A stretch of DNA of 64,000 bases from CAYVUB01 sp964454675 (lineage in GTDB: Bacteria; Bacteroidota; Bacteroidia; Flavobacteriales; Flavobacteriaceae): contig CAYVUB010000003.1 of assembly GCA_964454675.1 (NCBI GenBank), positions 97,829 through 161,828 of the forward strand, read 5' to 3'. The notes beneath the pieces are model-generated. The model saw nothing but the letters and a program-made list of their open reading frames with translations. It had not been told where the DNA came from and did no database searches. This document shows positions 43,348 to 52,786 of the stretch, in pieces (within the stretch, counting starts at the first letter, position 1; the number at the start of each line of letters is the position of its first letter). The translations under genes were made by a program, and so were the position numbers.

Positions 43348-44286
43348 ATGAAAAAGTTTTTAAAAAATATAATTCTGTTTTTAATAGTGGCTTTGGTCGC
43401 AGGTGAAATTGTTGTCAGAGTAACTCATGCCGTGTCAGATATTCCTCAAAGGACTATTGATGAATATGGTATTCAAAAATACCTGCCAAATCAAGAAGGT
43501 TATTGGAAAGGCGGAGACCACAGCTGGATGATTAATAAATTGGGATGGCCGGGCGAACTGCCAAAAAGCTATAACAATCTCATTATGGTTATTGGAGATT
43601 CGTACATTGAAAATTTCATGAACCCAAATGAGTGTCACCAATCGGTATTTTTAAAAGCCAACATGCAAGATTACAATTTTATGGAAGCTGCACGTTCCGG
43701 GGTTTCATTAATTGAAGCTATGGAAATAAGCAAACAATTTGATTCCTTAAAACCACTCCAAATATTACTTTATGTAAACAATGAAGATTTTTACGAGAGT
43801 ATTTCACAAGTAAAACCAATGAGCGATATCACACAACTGGACATCAAGACCAATACCATTAAATTTGGTGAAATGAAAGCTCCTGTAGCTAAAAAAATCT
43901 TATACACATGGAAATTGTTATATTACTTTTACAACAGATTTCCGTTAGGTGGCGGTTTTGAAATTGCAGAAAACAGCCCTGAAAATTCCATTAAAGACTC
44001 AAAAAATGAAGGCTTAGAGTTTCAAACCGAAATAATGCAACTCATGACCTTTATAAAACAAAACTATACCATTAACGATAAAACTTTGGTGTTTCATCCT
44101 AATTCAAATACATCAATCATTGAAATTTGCAGAAATACAGGATTTAATATAATTCTTTTAGACTCAAGTAATGATGACACCTGGGCATTTGATTACGACA
44201 CTCACTGGACTTGCTATGGACACAAACAGGCTGCCCGACAGGTTAGCGAAAAACTTTTAAATCGTGTTTCTAAAGACACTAATTAG
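43348..44286 (+). CDS. SGNH-like O-acetyltransferase partner of the MBOAT protein
   Basis: 312 residues. One N-terminal transmembrane helix (about 5-24) places the domain in the periplasm. GDSYIENF carries the nucleophile S85, and the C-terminal DTHW supplies D284 and H286, as in AlgJ/AlgX-type acetyltransferases. YVNNEDFYE may provide the oxyanion asparagine. The gene is 2 bp after the MBOAT stop, and the pair looks like an AlgI/AlgJ module for glycan O-acetylation. Confidence 0.75.
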   Translation: MKKFLKNIILFLIVALVAGEIVVRVTHAVSDIPQRTIDEYGIQKYLPNQEGYWKGGDHSWMINKLGWPGELPKSYNNLIMVIGDSYIENFMNPNECHQSVFLKANMQDYNFMEAARSGVSLIEAMEISKQFDSLKPLQILLYVNNEDFYESISQVKPMSDITQLDIKTNTIKFGEMKAPVAKKILYTWKLLYYFYNRFPLGGGFEIAENSPENSIKDSKNEGLEFQTEIMQLMTFIKQNYTINDKTLVFHPNSNTSIIEICRNTGFNIILLDSSNDDTWAFDYDTHWTCYGHKQAARQVSEKLLNRVSKDTN

Positions 44287-44310
44287 ATAATTATATCAAA
44301 AATAAAAAAC

Positions 44311-46158
44311 ATGTGTGGAATTTACGGAAGCACCATCTTATACACTGAATCCCAAATTAAAGAAAAGTTAAAGCGTACAGCCTTTAGAGGACCTGACCAA
44401 ATGGGATGGAAATTTTATAAATCAGACAACTATTCTATTGCTTTTGGACATAACAGACTATCAATTATAGATTTAGACGCGAGATCCAATCAGCCGTTTT
44501 CCTACTTAGATACTATTGAGATTGTTTTTAATGGAGAAATCTTTAATTTTCAAGACATCAGACATAACCTCCATAAAAAGGGATATACTTTTAAAACCAC
44601 AAGTGATACCGAAGTTATTTGTGCTGCTTATTTGGAGTATGGAGAAGATTGTGTCAGTCATTTCAACGGAATGTTCGCCTTTGTCATATATGATAAAGTA
44701 AAACATCATTTTTTTGGAGCTCGTGACAGATTAGGTAAAAAACCATTTTATTATTATCATAATGGCAAAGATTTTGAATTTGCAAGTCAAATATCCTCAA
44801 TTCAACTTCATAATACTAATTTAAGCATTTCAGAACATGCCATAAAGTCTTATTTAACCTGGGAAACCATACCGGATCCATTATCAATTTTTAACGAAGT
44901 ACATAAATTATTGCCAGGACATTCGTTTACATTTAATTTAAAGTCAGGAACATTTAAAACAAAGCAATATTGGGACATTGACTATAATGGCAATACCAAA
45001 TTTTTGGGCGATTATGAAGAGGCAAAATCTGAGCTTAAACAGTTACTTTCAAACGCAGTAAAAATCAGAATGTTTGCAGATGTACCGGTTGGTGTATTTC
45101 TTTCCGGCGGCGTAGATTCATCAATTGTGGCAGCAATGGCGGCTCATACGTATGAGACTAAAGTTAAAACCTTTTCGGTAAAATTTAATGACAAAGGTTT
45201 TGACGAAAGCATATATGCAGAAAAAGTCGCCAATCATTTACAAACAGATCACAATACCATTGAATGTAATTATGATGAAGGTATCGATTTAATTGAAAAT
45301 TTTCATTATTACTACGATGAGCCTTTTGCAGATTCTTCTGCCATACCTTCCATGCTATTGGCAAAACACACAAAAAAACAAGTTACAGTGGCTATTTCAG
45401 GAGATGCCGGCGACGAAAACTTTTTAGGATATCACCGGTATAACTGGATAAAACAAGGAGCTAACTTCATGAAAATTCCGTACCCTCTTAGGGTGTTGAT
45501 GTCAAAACTCACCTCTTTATCCCCAAACTACAGATTGAAAATTATCTCTGAATTTATGGCATATAAATCTATTGACTCTGTGTATTTGGATTCCAAAACA
45601 GATCTTAGTTTTAACTCTGCCAAAGATAGTTTCAATCCTGTGGATATCGACGAGCTAAAGTATTTGCTGCATGCCAACAAGAATTTACTTGAGAGAGTCT
45701 CAGATTTTGATATTAAAACCTATTTAAACTGGGATATCAATACAAAAGTAGATAGAGCAACAATGGCATATTCATTAGAAGCAAGATCACCTTTAATGGA
45801 TTACAGAATAGTAGAATTTGCACGCTCATTGCCTACCGAATATAAATTTAAAGGGAAAAATCAAAAACGTATCTTAAAAGATGTATTGTATCAATATGTT
45901 CCAAAAGAATATTTTGACAGGCCTAAAGCCGGTTTTACCATGCCGTTTGAAAACTGGTTTAGGCATGATTTAAAAGATTATGTACTCACAGAACTCAACA
46001 CACAAAGTTTAAAAGAAATTCCCGGCATAAACTTAAGCGAAGTTTCTAATAACATAAAAAGGCACATGGATAAAAGTGCTAATTACTATCCGTTAATCTG
46101 GAAATTATTAGTGCTGAAACAATGGCTAAAGAATAACAAAGGTTATGAAATCAAATAA
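44311..46158 (+). CDS. asnB: Asparagine-synthetase-type amidotransferase (AsnB paralogue 2)
   Basis: 615 residues. Class II glutaminase with Cys2, RGPDQMG and FNGEIFNF, then the synthetase domain with SGGVDS at 265-270. It is more similar in its start to paralogue 1 than to paralogue 3 (shared long segments such as SRSNQP). It lies 24 bp after the SGNH gene and overlaps GT4 2 by 14 bp. The substrate is probably a sugar carboxylate of the glycan or its precursor; this is inference. Confidence 0.85.
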   Translation: MCGIYGSTILYTESQIKEKLKRTAFRGPDQMGWKFYKSDNYSIAFGHNRLSIIDLDARSNQPFSYLDTIEIVFNGEIFNFQDIRHNLHKKGYTFKTTSDTEVICAAYLEYGEDCVSHFNGMFAFVIYDKVKHHFFGARDRLGKKPFYYYHNGKDFEFASQISSIQLHNTNLSISEHAIKSYLTWETIPDPLSIFNEVHKLLPGHSFTFNLKSGTFKTKQYWDIDYNGNTKFLGDYEEAKSELKQLLSNAVKIRMFADVPVGVFLSGGVDSSIVAAMAAHTYETKVKTFSVKFNDKGFDESIYAEKVANHLQTDHNTIECNYDEGIDLIENFHYYYDEPFADSSAIPSMLLAKHTKKQVTVAISGDAGDENFLGYHRYNWIKQGANFMKIPYPLRVLMSKLTSLSPNYRLKIISEFMAYKSIDSVYLDSKTDLSFNSAKDSFNPVDIDELKYLLHANKNLLERVSDFDIKTYLNWDINTKVDRATMAYSLEARSPLMDYRIVEFARSLPTEYKFKGKNQKRILKDVLYQYVPKEYFDRPKAGFTMPFENWFRHDLKDYVLTELNTQSLKEIPGINLSEVSNNIKRHMDKSANYYPLIWKLLVLKQWLKNNKGYEIK

Positions 46159-47242
46159 GATTACTATTACGTTTGTACTTCCTAATTTATTGCCAGGCGG
46201 TGCAGAACGAGTGATGTCTTATATCGCTCAAAATATTGACCGTCAAAAGTTTAATGCAACACTATTAATCATAGGTTATTCTAAAGATGCGTCTTATGAT
46301 GTACATGGTATTGATGTTGTTTTTTTAGAAAAACCCAAAGTATCAAAAGGCGTTTTTTCATTATTTCACTATATCCGGAAAACAAAACCTGATATTCTTG
46401 TAAGTGCAATTGCTCATTTAAATACCGTTACTGCATTTTTATCATTATTATTTCCAAAAACAATATTTATCGCCCGGGAAGTTAATGTTTTAAGTGTGCT
46501 GGCTAAGTATGAAAATCAGGGAAAAACTTCAATCCTTGACAGTGTAATTGACAGGAGATTCAATTTTTTTAATAAAGTAATTTGCCAGTCAAAAGATATG
46601 CTGGATGATTTTCATAAAAATTACAATGTCAAAAATGATAAGCTCGTTGTAATTAATAACCCAATTACGGATAACTTCAAACTTAAAGAAAGAAACGGCA
46701 AAAATAACCCGATACATTTTATAACTGTTGCCCGGTTTGATAAAGAAAAAGGTCATCATAGAATTCTTGAAGCTCTGTCGCGGGTTAGCTTTGATTTTCA
46801 CTATACCCTAATAGGCAAAGGTGTTCTTCACGAAGAAATTTTTTCATTAATTGATACGTTAAATTTAAAAAATAAAATATCTCATATACCATTTACTACA
46901 GAAGTTGAAAACTATTTGGCAGAAAGTGATTTATATTTACAAGGCTCATATACAGAAGGATTTCCTAACTCTATAATTGAAAGTTGTATGGTTGGCACGC
47001 CCGTTCTTGCCATAGATGCACCCGGTGGGATAAATGAAATTATTTATCCGGATATAAACGGTAAAATTGTTTCTGATGTCAATGAATTTGTAGAAGCGCT
47101 TGAAAAAATTAATTCCAACTACAGCTTTAATCCAAAGGATGTTAGCGCATCTGTTAGCAAAAGGTATAGCAGCAAAACTATTCTCACTAAATACGAAGAT
47201 TTATTCATGAAAGTTTATCAAGAAAAAAATCAATTGAAATGA
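46145..47242 (+). CDS. GT4 glycosyltransferase 2
   Basis: 365 residues. LPNLLPGGAERVMSYIAQ at the N-terminus and EGFPNSIIESCMVGTPV (EX7E) near 280 identify a GT4 fold. It overlaps asnB 2 by 14 bp and the next GT4 by 4 bp, so the three genes are tightly coupled. Donor and acceptor unknown. Confidence 0.87.
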   Translation: MKSNKITITFVLPNLLPGGAERVMSYIAQNIDRQKFNATLLIIGYSKDASYDVHGIDVVFLEKPKVSKGVFSLFHYIRKTKPDILVSAIAHLNTVTAFLSLLFPKTIFIAREVNVLSVLAKYENQGKTSILDSVIDRRFNFFNKVICQSKDMLDDFHKNYNVKNDKLVVINNPITDNFKLKERNGKNNPIHFITVARFDKEKGHHRILEALSRVSFDFHYTLIGKGVLHEEIFSLIDTLNLKNKISHIPFTTEVENYLAESDLYLQGSYTEGFPNSIIESCMVGTPVLAIDAPGGINEIIYPDINGKIVSDVNEFVEALEKINSNYSFNPKDVSASVSKRYSSKTILTKYEDLFMKVYQEKNQLK

Positions 47243-48384
47243 AATTAGGCATTTTCATATATTCATTATCCGGTGGCGGTGCAGAACGCGTGGTGTCTTA
47301 CCTTGTTTCTTATTGCATTAAAAACAATATCGAAACACATTTAATACTCATGAATGCTAATATTGAATATGAGCTGCCTAAAGACCTGAATATACATTAT
47401 ATAGAAAAATCTGATGCTTATGAAAGCGGTGTTATAAAAGCGATAAAAATTCCAATGTTGGCTTACAGGTATTCAAAATTGGTAAAAAAATTAAAAATCA
47501 CACACAGTTTAAGCTTTTTAACAAGACCGTCATTTATAAATGTTGTGGCAAGCAAAATGACAAATCATAAGTTTAAAGTTATCATAAATGAAAGAGCTTT
47601 TCCAAGCCTGCAGTATAGCTACAAAAGTTTTCAATCCACTTTCAATAAAACATTGATTAAATTACTTTATAAAAAAGCAGATATTGTAATTTCAAATTCT
47701 TATGGCAATGCCAAGGATTTATTGGATAATTTTAAAGTACCGCACAACAAAATGAAGGTCATTCATAATCCTATCGATTTAGATAAAATTAATGCCATAC
47801 AGCCAATAGACAATTTTTTTGACACTACAAAATTTAATATAATTACTTTGGGGCGTTTAGACATCGGCAAAAATCACGAAATGCTGATTAAAACAATCCA
47901 CCAATTACAAAACCCTTTAGTAAGGTTGTACATTTTTGGAGTTGGCGATATGCAAGATGAACTGGAACAATTAATTAACCAACTCAATGTAAAGCAACAA
48001 ATTATTTTAATGGGATTTGATGCCAGCCCCTATAAATATTTAAAAGCAGCAGACCTGTTCATTTTTGGCTCTAATCACGAAGGATTCCCAAATGTTTTAT
48101 TAGAAGCCATGGCTTGTGGGTTACCAATATTAACAACCAATTGTCAATCCGGTCCAAGTGAAATTATGGAATTAAAAGAGGTTAAGGATGATTTAATGAT
48201 AACAGATTACGGAATTTTGGTGCCTGTAAAAAATGTCAATCTTATGGCTAAAGGCATTAATTATTTTGTAACTAATAAAAACTACTTAAAAGACTGCAAA
48301 ATAAACGGACAAAAGCGTGTAAAAGATTTTGAAAAAGACCATATTTTAAAAAAATATATAGATTTGATTATCTCTACACCCTAA
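47239..48384 (+). CDS. GT4 glycosyltransferase 3
   Basis: 381 residues. SLSGGGAERVVSYLVS at the start and EGFPNVLLEAMACGLPI near 290 are the GT4 hallmarks. Its ATG overlaps the stop of GT4 2 (ATGA). It lies 27 bp before asnB 3. The close pairing of GT and AsnB genes suggests that each AsnB acts on the product of the adjacent step, but this is not proven. Confidence 0.87.
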   Translation: MKLGIFIYSLSGGGAERVVSYLVSYCIKNNIETHLILMNANIEYELPKDLNIHYIEKSDAYESGVIKAIKIPMLAYRYSKLVKKLKITHSLSFLTRPSFINVVASKMTNHKFKVIINERAFPSLQYSYKSFQSTFNKTLIKLLYKKADIVISNSYGNAKDLLDNFKVPHNKMKVIHNPIDLDKINAIQPIDNFFDTTKFNIITLGRLDIGKNHEMLIKTIHQLQNPLVRLYIFGVGDMQDELEQLINQLNVKQQIILMGFDASPYKYLKAADLFIFGSNHEGFPNVLLEAMACGLPILTTNCQSGPSEIMELKEVKDDLMITDYGILVPVKNVNLMAKGINYFVTNKNYLKDCKINGQKRVKDFEKDHILKKYIDLIISTP

Positions 48385-48411
48385 GTTTATTGATTAAAAC
48401 TAATATAAAGT

Positions 48412-50316
48412 ATGTGCGGAATAAACGGAATCATAGCCAAAACCAACCGGAATAAAAACGAAATATCATCAACCTTGCACAAAATGAATGACTTGATTAT
48501 TCACAGAGGTCCCGATGATGATGGTATATTTTCTGAAGAAAACGATACGTTTACCGTTGGTATGGCAATGCGACGATTATCCATTATAGATTTATCATCC
48601 GGTAAACAACCTATATTTTCTGACGACAAAAAAATTGTTATTGTTTTTAATGGCGAAATCTATAATTACAAGATTATAAAATCCAAATTAGAAGCCGAAG
48701 GTATTACTTTCAACACTTCAAGCGATACAGAAGTCATATTAAAGGCTTATGAAAAATATGGTGCCAAATCTTTTCAATGGCTTGACGGCATGTATGGCTT
48801 TAGCATCTATGACAAAAACATCAATAAGGTATTCATTGCCCGTGATTTTTTTGGAGAAAAACCATTGTATTACACCCATACCGAGAAAGAATTTATTTGG
48901 GCTTCCGAATTAAAATCCATTATTAAAACGATTGATTTTAAACCCGGTATTTCCAAAAAAGGCCTGAATCTTTATTTCAGGCTTACCTACATTCCTGCAC
49001 CACACACTATTTACGAAGATATTTATAAACTTGAAGCCAATCACTACATTGAATATGATTTGGTATCACATAGCACGACCATCCATAAAATCAACAGTGA
49101 ACCCAAACCACAAACAAGCAACATATCGTTTGATGATGCAAAAGAAAAAACTAAAGATTTGGTTTACAAAAGTGTTGATAGCAGATCAATAGCCGATGTA
49201 GGTTTGGGAACCTTTTTATCCGGAGGTGTAGATTCTTCTATTATTTCATTATGCCTGTCGCAAACAACCGATAAAAAGATTGACACATTTTCAATAGGGT
49301 TTAAAAAAGCATCGTATGATGAAACCGACAAATCCAGAGTGGTCGCCAAAATGTTAAACAGCAATCATCACGAGTTTATCATAGACGAAGATGACCTTAA
49401 AAATAACATTCATGATATTTTAATCAATTTTGACGAGCCGTTTTCAGATACCGCAGCCCTACCCACTCACCTGTTATCCGAAAAAACAAGAGCTCACGTA
49501 ACCGTAGCATTGACAGGCGATGGCGGCGACGAAGTATTTGGAGGTTACAACAAATACTATATTGGTAAAATGAACAAACATTATACTAATATCATCCCAA
49601 AACAAATTCATAAAACAATTTTAAAGCTAAATAATAAATACCTTATAAGCAAGGACGACACCCGAGGAAAAAAATTTCAAATTAATAAATTGTTGAATGC
49701 TATTAATTATGACGGAAATTTTTACTGGGATATTATCTCTTTGGCAAATACAGGCAATCAGCTGGCAGAAATAATGTTGCCCGGTTATTTTGAAACCAAT
49801 ATTTTTCAGGAATATAAAGACATTTTAGAAAACAAGAAAATTGAAGCCCTTACCGACTTTAGATTAGTAGATAAAATGCTGAGTTTAGACGGCGGCATGT
49901 TAACTAAAGTTGACAGAACCAGTATGATGGTTTCTTTAGAATGCAGAGCGCCTTTTTTAAACCGGGAACTATGGGAATTTACCAACATCTTACCGGAAAG
50001 CTATTTGATGAAAGGCTGGAATAAAAAATACCTTCTAAAAGAAGCGTTCAGAGAACAGTTTCCTAAAGATTTTTTAGAGAAAAGCAAAAGCGGATTTGGA
50101 AGCCCGACCGGAGATTGGCTAAGACAAAGCCTTAGAAAAGAACTTGAAAGCTACATTGAACCCGAGTTATTAAAATCTCAAGGTATTTTTAATGTGGAAG
50201 CAATTACAAAATTAGTTAAAGACCATCTGGAAAGTAAAAAAGACAGTACTTTTAGGGTATGGTCTTACTACTGCTTCCAAAAATGGTATAAGCACACCTT
50301 TCTTAATAAAAATTAA
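48412..50316 (+). CDS. asnB: Asparagine-synthetase-type amidotransferase (AsnB paralogue 3)
   Basis: 634 residues. Class II glutaminase with Cys2 (MCGIN), RGPDDDG and FNGEIYNY, then the synthetase domain with SGGVDS at 270-275. It is clearly diverged from paralogues 1 and 2. It is 6 bp upstream of the fourth GT4 gene. Three AsnB-type proteins in one glycan locus is unusual and points to several amidation sites or substrates. It could alternatively be the cellular asparagine synthetase. Confidence 0.85.
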   Translation: MCGINGIIAKTNRNKNEISSTLHKMNDLIIHRGPDDDGIFSEENDTFTVGMAMRRLSIIDLSSGKQPIFSDDKKIVIVFNGEIYNYKIIKSKLEAEGITFNTSSDTEVILKAYEKYGAKSFQWLDGMYGFSIYDKNINKVFIARDFFGEKPLYYTHTEKEFIWASELKSIIKTIDFKPGISKKGLNLYFRLTYIPAPHTIYEDIYKLEANHYIEYDLVSHSTTIHKINSEPKPQTSNISFDDAKEKTKDLVYKSVDSRSIADVGLGTFLSGGVDSSIISLCLSQTTDKKIDTFSIGFKKASYDETDKSRVVAKMLNSNHHEFIIDEDDLKNNIHDILINFDEPFSDTAALPTHLLSEKTRAHVTVALTGDGGDEVFGGYNKYYIGKMNKHYTNIIPKQIHKTILKLNNKYLISKDDTRGKKFQINKLLNAINYDGNFYWDIISLANTGNQLAEIMLPGYFETNIFQEYKDILENKKIEALTDFRLVDKMLSLDGGMLTKVDRTSMMVSLECRAPFLNRELWEFTNILPESYLMKGWNKKYLLKEAFREQFPKDFLEKSKSGFGSPTGDWLRQSLRKELESYIEPELLKSQGIFNVEAITKLVKDHLESKKDSTFRVWSYYCFQKWYKHTFLNKN

Positions 50317-50322
50317 CACAGA

Positions 50323-51456
50323 ATGGGAAGAAAAAGAATATTGATTATCGCATCTCACGCAAGCGCCATTGCTTGGTTTAGAGGAGATTTTATAAAACAT
50401 TTAATCGGGGATAATTTTGAGGTTTTTACGGCAGCACCGGATTATACCGAAGAAGATTTTGAAGACATCAAAACTTTGGGTGCAACGCCGCTTGTATTTA
50501 AATTACAACGTACAGGCCTCAATCCTTTCAAGGATTTAAAATCTATCATGGAATTAAAATCCTTAATAAAAAACCACCATATAGACTTAGTTTTCCCTTA
50601 TACCGTAAAGCCTGTAATTTATGGCTCTATGGCTGCCAATATGTGTAAAGTTCCTGTAATTTCATTAATTACGGGGTTGGGATATACCTTTTCCGGGGTT
50701 TCAACAAAATCAAAAATTTTACAAAAATTCAATGAAATACTTTACAAATTATCTGTTAGAAAAAATAAAGTCATCGTATTTCAAAATAAAGACGACCATC
50801 AATTGTTTTTAGACAGAAATATGATTTCAAAACAGCAAAACGTAGCTTTTGTAAGCGGTTCTGGTGTTAATCTCAATCAATTTTTATTCAAAGAAAAAAA
50901 CGTCACCGGTAGCGTAAGATTTTTATTAATTGCCAGATTGATTAAAGAAAAAGGCATCGCACTGTATATGGATGCAGCAAAACTATTGAAACCAAAGTAC
51001 CCTGAATCTGAATTTCATTTAATAGGCATAACCGAAACATCGCCATCTGCAATAAGTGAATCCAAAATTAATAAGTTACATCAAGAAGGTATTATCATTT
51101 TTCATGGTTATCAAGGCAATGTACAAGAACATTTTCATAAAACAGATGTTTTTGTATTGCCAAGTTATTATAGAGAAGGCATACCAAGAACAACACTCGA
51201 AGCCTGTGCTTCGGGCAATCCCATCATCACAACAGATTCTGTTGGTTGCAGAGAAGCTGTTAAGGAAGGAGCAAACGGTTTTCTTATTGAGCCCAAAAAT
51301 TTGGATGCTTTGGTAAAAGCTATGGAGTATTTTATTAAAAATCCGGATAAAATAAAAGAAATGGGCATTAACAGCAGAAAATATGCCGAAGAACGCTTTG
51401 ATGTTAATATTATAAATAATGATTTGGTACACTTAATTAAAGAAGAGCTAAAATAG
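50323..51456 (+). CDS. GT4 glycosyltransferase 4 (PglA/CapM-like)
   Basis: 377 residues. The N-terminus reads IASHASAIAWFRGDF and continues with PYTVKPVIYGSMAA and LITGLGYTFSG, landmarks of the GT4 group that adds the second sugar to an undecaprenyl-linked amino sugar. EGIPRTTLEACASGNPI is the EX7E motif. It ends one base before the 9-bp direct repeat of the inserted inverted-repeat element. It is probably the first transferase to act after the PglC-like enzyme encoded at 52787. Confidence 0.87.
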   Translation: MGRKRILIIASHASAIAWFRGDFIKHLIGDNFEVFTAAPDYTEEDFEDIKTLGATPLVFKLQRTGLNPFKDLKSIMELKSLIKNHHIDLVFPYTVKPVIYGSMAANMCKVPVISLITGLGYTFSGVSTKSKILQKFNEILYKLSVRKNKVIVFQNKDDHQLFLDRNMISKQQNVAFVSGSGVNLNQFLFKEKNVTGSVRFLLIARLIKEKGIALYMDAAKLLKPKYPESEFHLIGITETSPSAISESKINKLHQEGIIIFHGYQGNVQEHFHKTDVFVLPSYYREGIPRTTLEACASGNPIITTDSVGCREAVKEGANGFLIEPKNLDALVKAMEYFIKNPDKIKEMGINSRKYAEERFDVNIINNDLVHLIKEELK

Positions 51457-51465
51457 CTGTAATTT

Positions 51466-51705
51466 TTTAGTACACGAAAAAAATCGCAATATATTGAAAT
51501 TCAAAAAGTTTAACCACATAAAGACATAGCTGTTTATATTGTATTTACTGTGTAAGGTTTCATAGTCCACCTTTGGCAGCATAGTTTTGTAAAACTATAT
51601 GTTCCACCAAAGGTGGAAACTATCCAAAAACCGATAAAGATTATAAAAATCTATATTCCTATGTGGTTTTAAATTAGCTATATACATTTTTTATCGTGTA
51701 CTGAA
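51466..51705. mobile_element. 240-bp MITE-like inverted-repeat element with 9-bp target duplication
   Basis: The ends TTTAGTACACGA (51466-51477) and TCGTGTACTGAA (51694-51705) are 12-bp inverted repeats with one mismatch. Directly outside them CTGTAATTT occurs on both sides (51457-51465 and 51706-51714), as expected for a 9-bp target duplication. Inside are three further nested inverted repeats: AACCACATA/TATGTGGTT (51512-51520, 51660-51668), TCCACCTTTGG/CCAAAGGTGGA (51566-51576, 51607-51617) and ATAGTTTT/AAAACTAT (51581-51588, 51591-51598). No gene is inside. Confidence 0.75.
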
Positions 51706-51722
51706 CTGTAATTTATTTTTTA

Positions 51723-52718
51723 ATGAAGCCAACACTTGATAAAACAGATAAACTTTCAATTAGTATTACGGTAGTTGTAATAACCGGAGTGCTGAGTTCG
51801 TTTTTAGATTTTGGGCTTTTATCGGTCTTTTTTAGTGTTGTAATGCCGTTAATTTTTATCCTGAATTGCGCTTTAGCAGTTTACGGCATTTTTAAAAAAA
51901 AATACTTCAATCTCATTGGAATCATTATTTTTCTGCTTTTTTATAATTCCTTTTTTCAGTTTTCTATCGTTTCAGATACAGAACCAGATGCCATAAGTGT
52001 TTTAACTTATAACATAAAAGAATTTAAACAGCCAACTCATGTTAATACAAAACAAAATACATCAACTGAAATTATAAAATTTATCGATTCTTTAAATGCA
52101 GATATCTTGGTTTTTCAGGAATCTTCCTATAAAGAAGGCACAAAATTAAAGGACTATCCTTACGTTTTCCTGGGTTACAGAGAAGATATTGATAAATCAC
52201 TTCTTGCCATATATTCTAAATATCCAATAGTCAACGAAGGATACATAGACTTCCCGGACACAAAGAATAACGCCATTTATGCCGATATAAAAATAATGCA
52301 GGATACTATACGAATTTACAACTCGCATTTACAGTCGTTTGTTGTTGATCAATATGTAATAGCTAATGACTACAAAAATTTTAACTTTTGGAAAAACATA
52401 AGCAGTACAATTACAAAGCAAATAGAGCAAGCTAAACTAATTAAAAATCACGCCGGTAATTCCAACAAAAAAGTGATTATTTGCGGAGATTTTAATGCAA
52501 CACCATATAGCCAACCTTATAGAATATTAAAAAAAGGGATGAATGATTCTTATGTGAGCAACGGTAATGGTTTTGGGAAAACATATTCCCTTTTAAATTA
52601 CCCGTTACGATTAGATTATTTTATTAATAATGAACACATTAAAGTATTGAGCCATAAAAATTTCACTTTAAACCTATCAGATCACGAACCTGTATTTGTT
52701 AAGTTTAAAATTAAATAA
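51723..52718 (+). CDS. Membrane-anchored endonuclease/exonuclease/phosphatase-family protein
   Basis: 331 residues. Two or three N-terminal hydrophobic helices (about 14-85) precede an EEP domain with LTYNIKEF, VFQESS (metal-binding E), YNSHLQSF, CGDFNATP and the final LSDHEPV with the catalytic D-H. The fold covers nucleases, phosphodiesterases and sphingomyelinase-like enzymes. In this locus it may act on a lipid- or nucleotide-linked substrate outside the membrane. Before the element insertion its start would have been about 17 bp after the GT4 4 stop. Confidence 0.85.
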   Translation: MKPTLDKTDKLSISITVVVITGVLSSFLDFGLLSVFFSVVMPLIFILNCALAVYGIFKKKYFNLIGIIIFLLFYNSFFQFSIVSDTEPDAISVLTYNIKEFKQPTHVNTKQNTSTEIIKFIDSLNADILVFQESSYKEGTKLKDYPYVFLGYREDIDKSLLAIYSKYPIVNEGYIDFPDTKNNAIYADIKIMQDTIRIYNSHLQSFVVDQYVIANDYKNFNFWKNISSTITKQIEQAKLIKNHAGNSNKKVIICGDFNATPYSQPYRILKKGMNDSYVSNGNGFGKTYSLLNYPLRLDYFINNEHIKVLSHKNFTLNLSDHEPVFVKFKIK

Positions 52719-52786
52719 TGTGAGTTTAAATTTATTTTGTCGCTAAAAACAGTTTATTTTGTTTTGAGAATTATATCAAACAGAAA

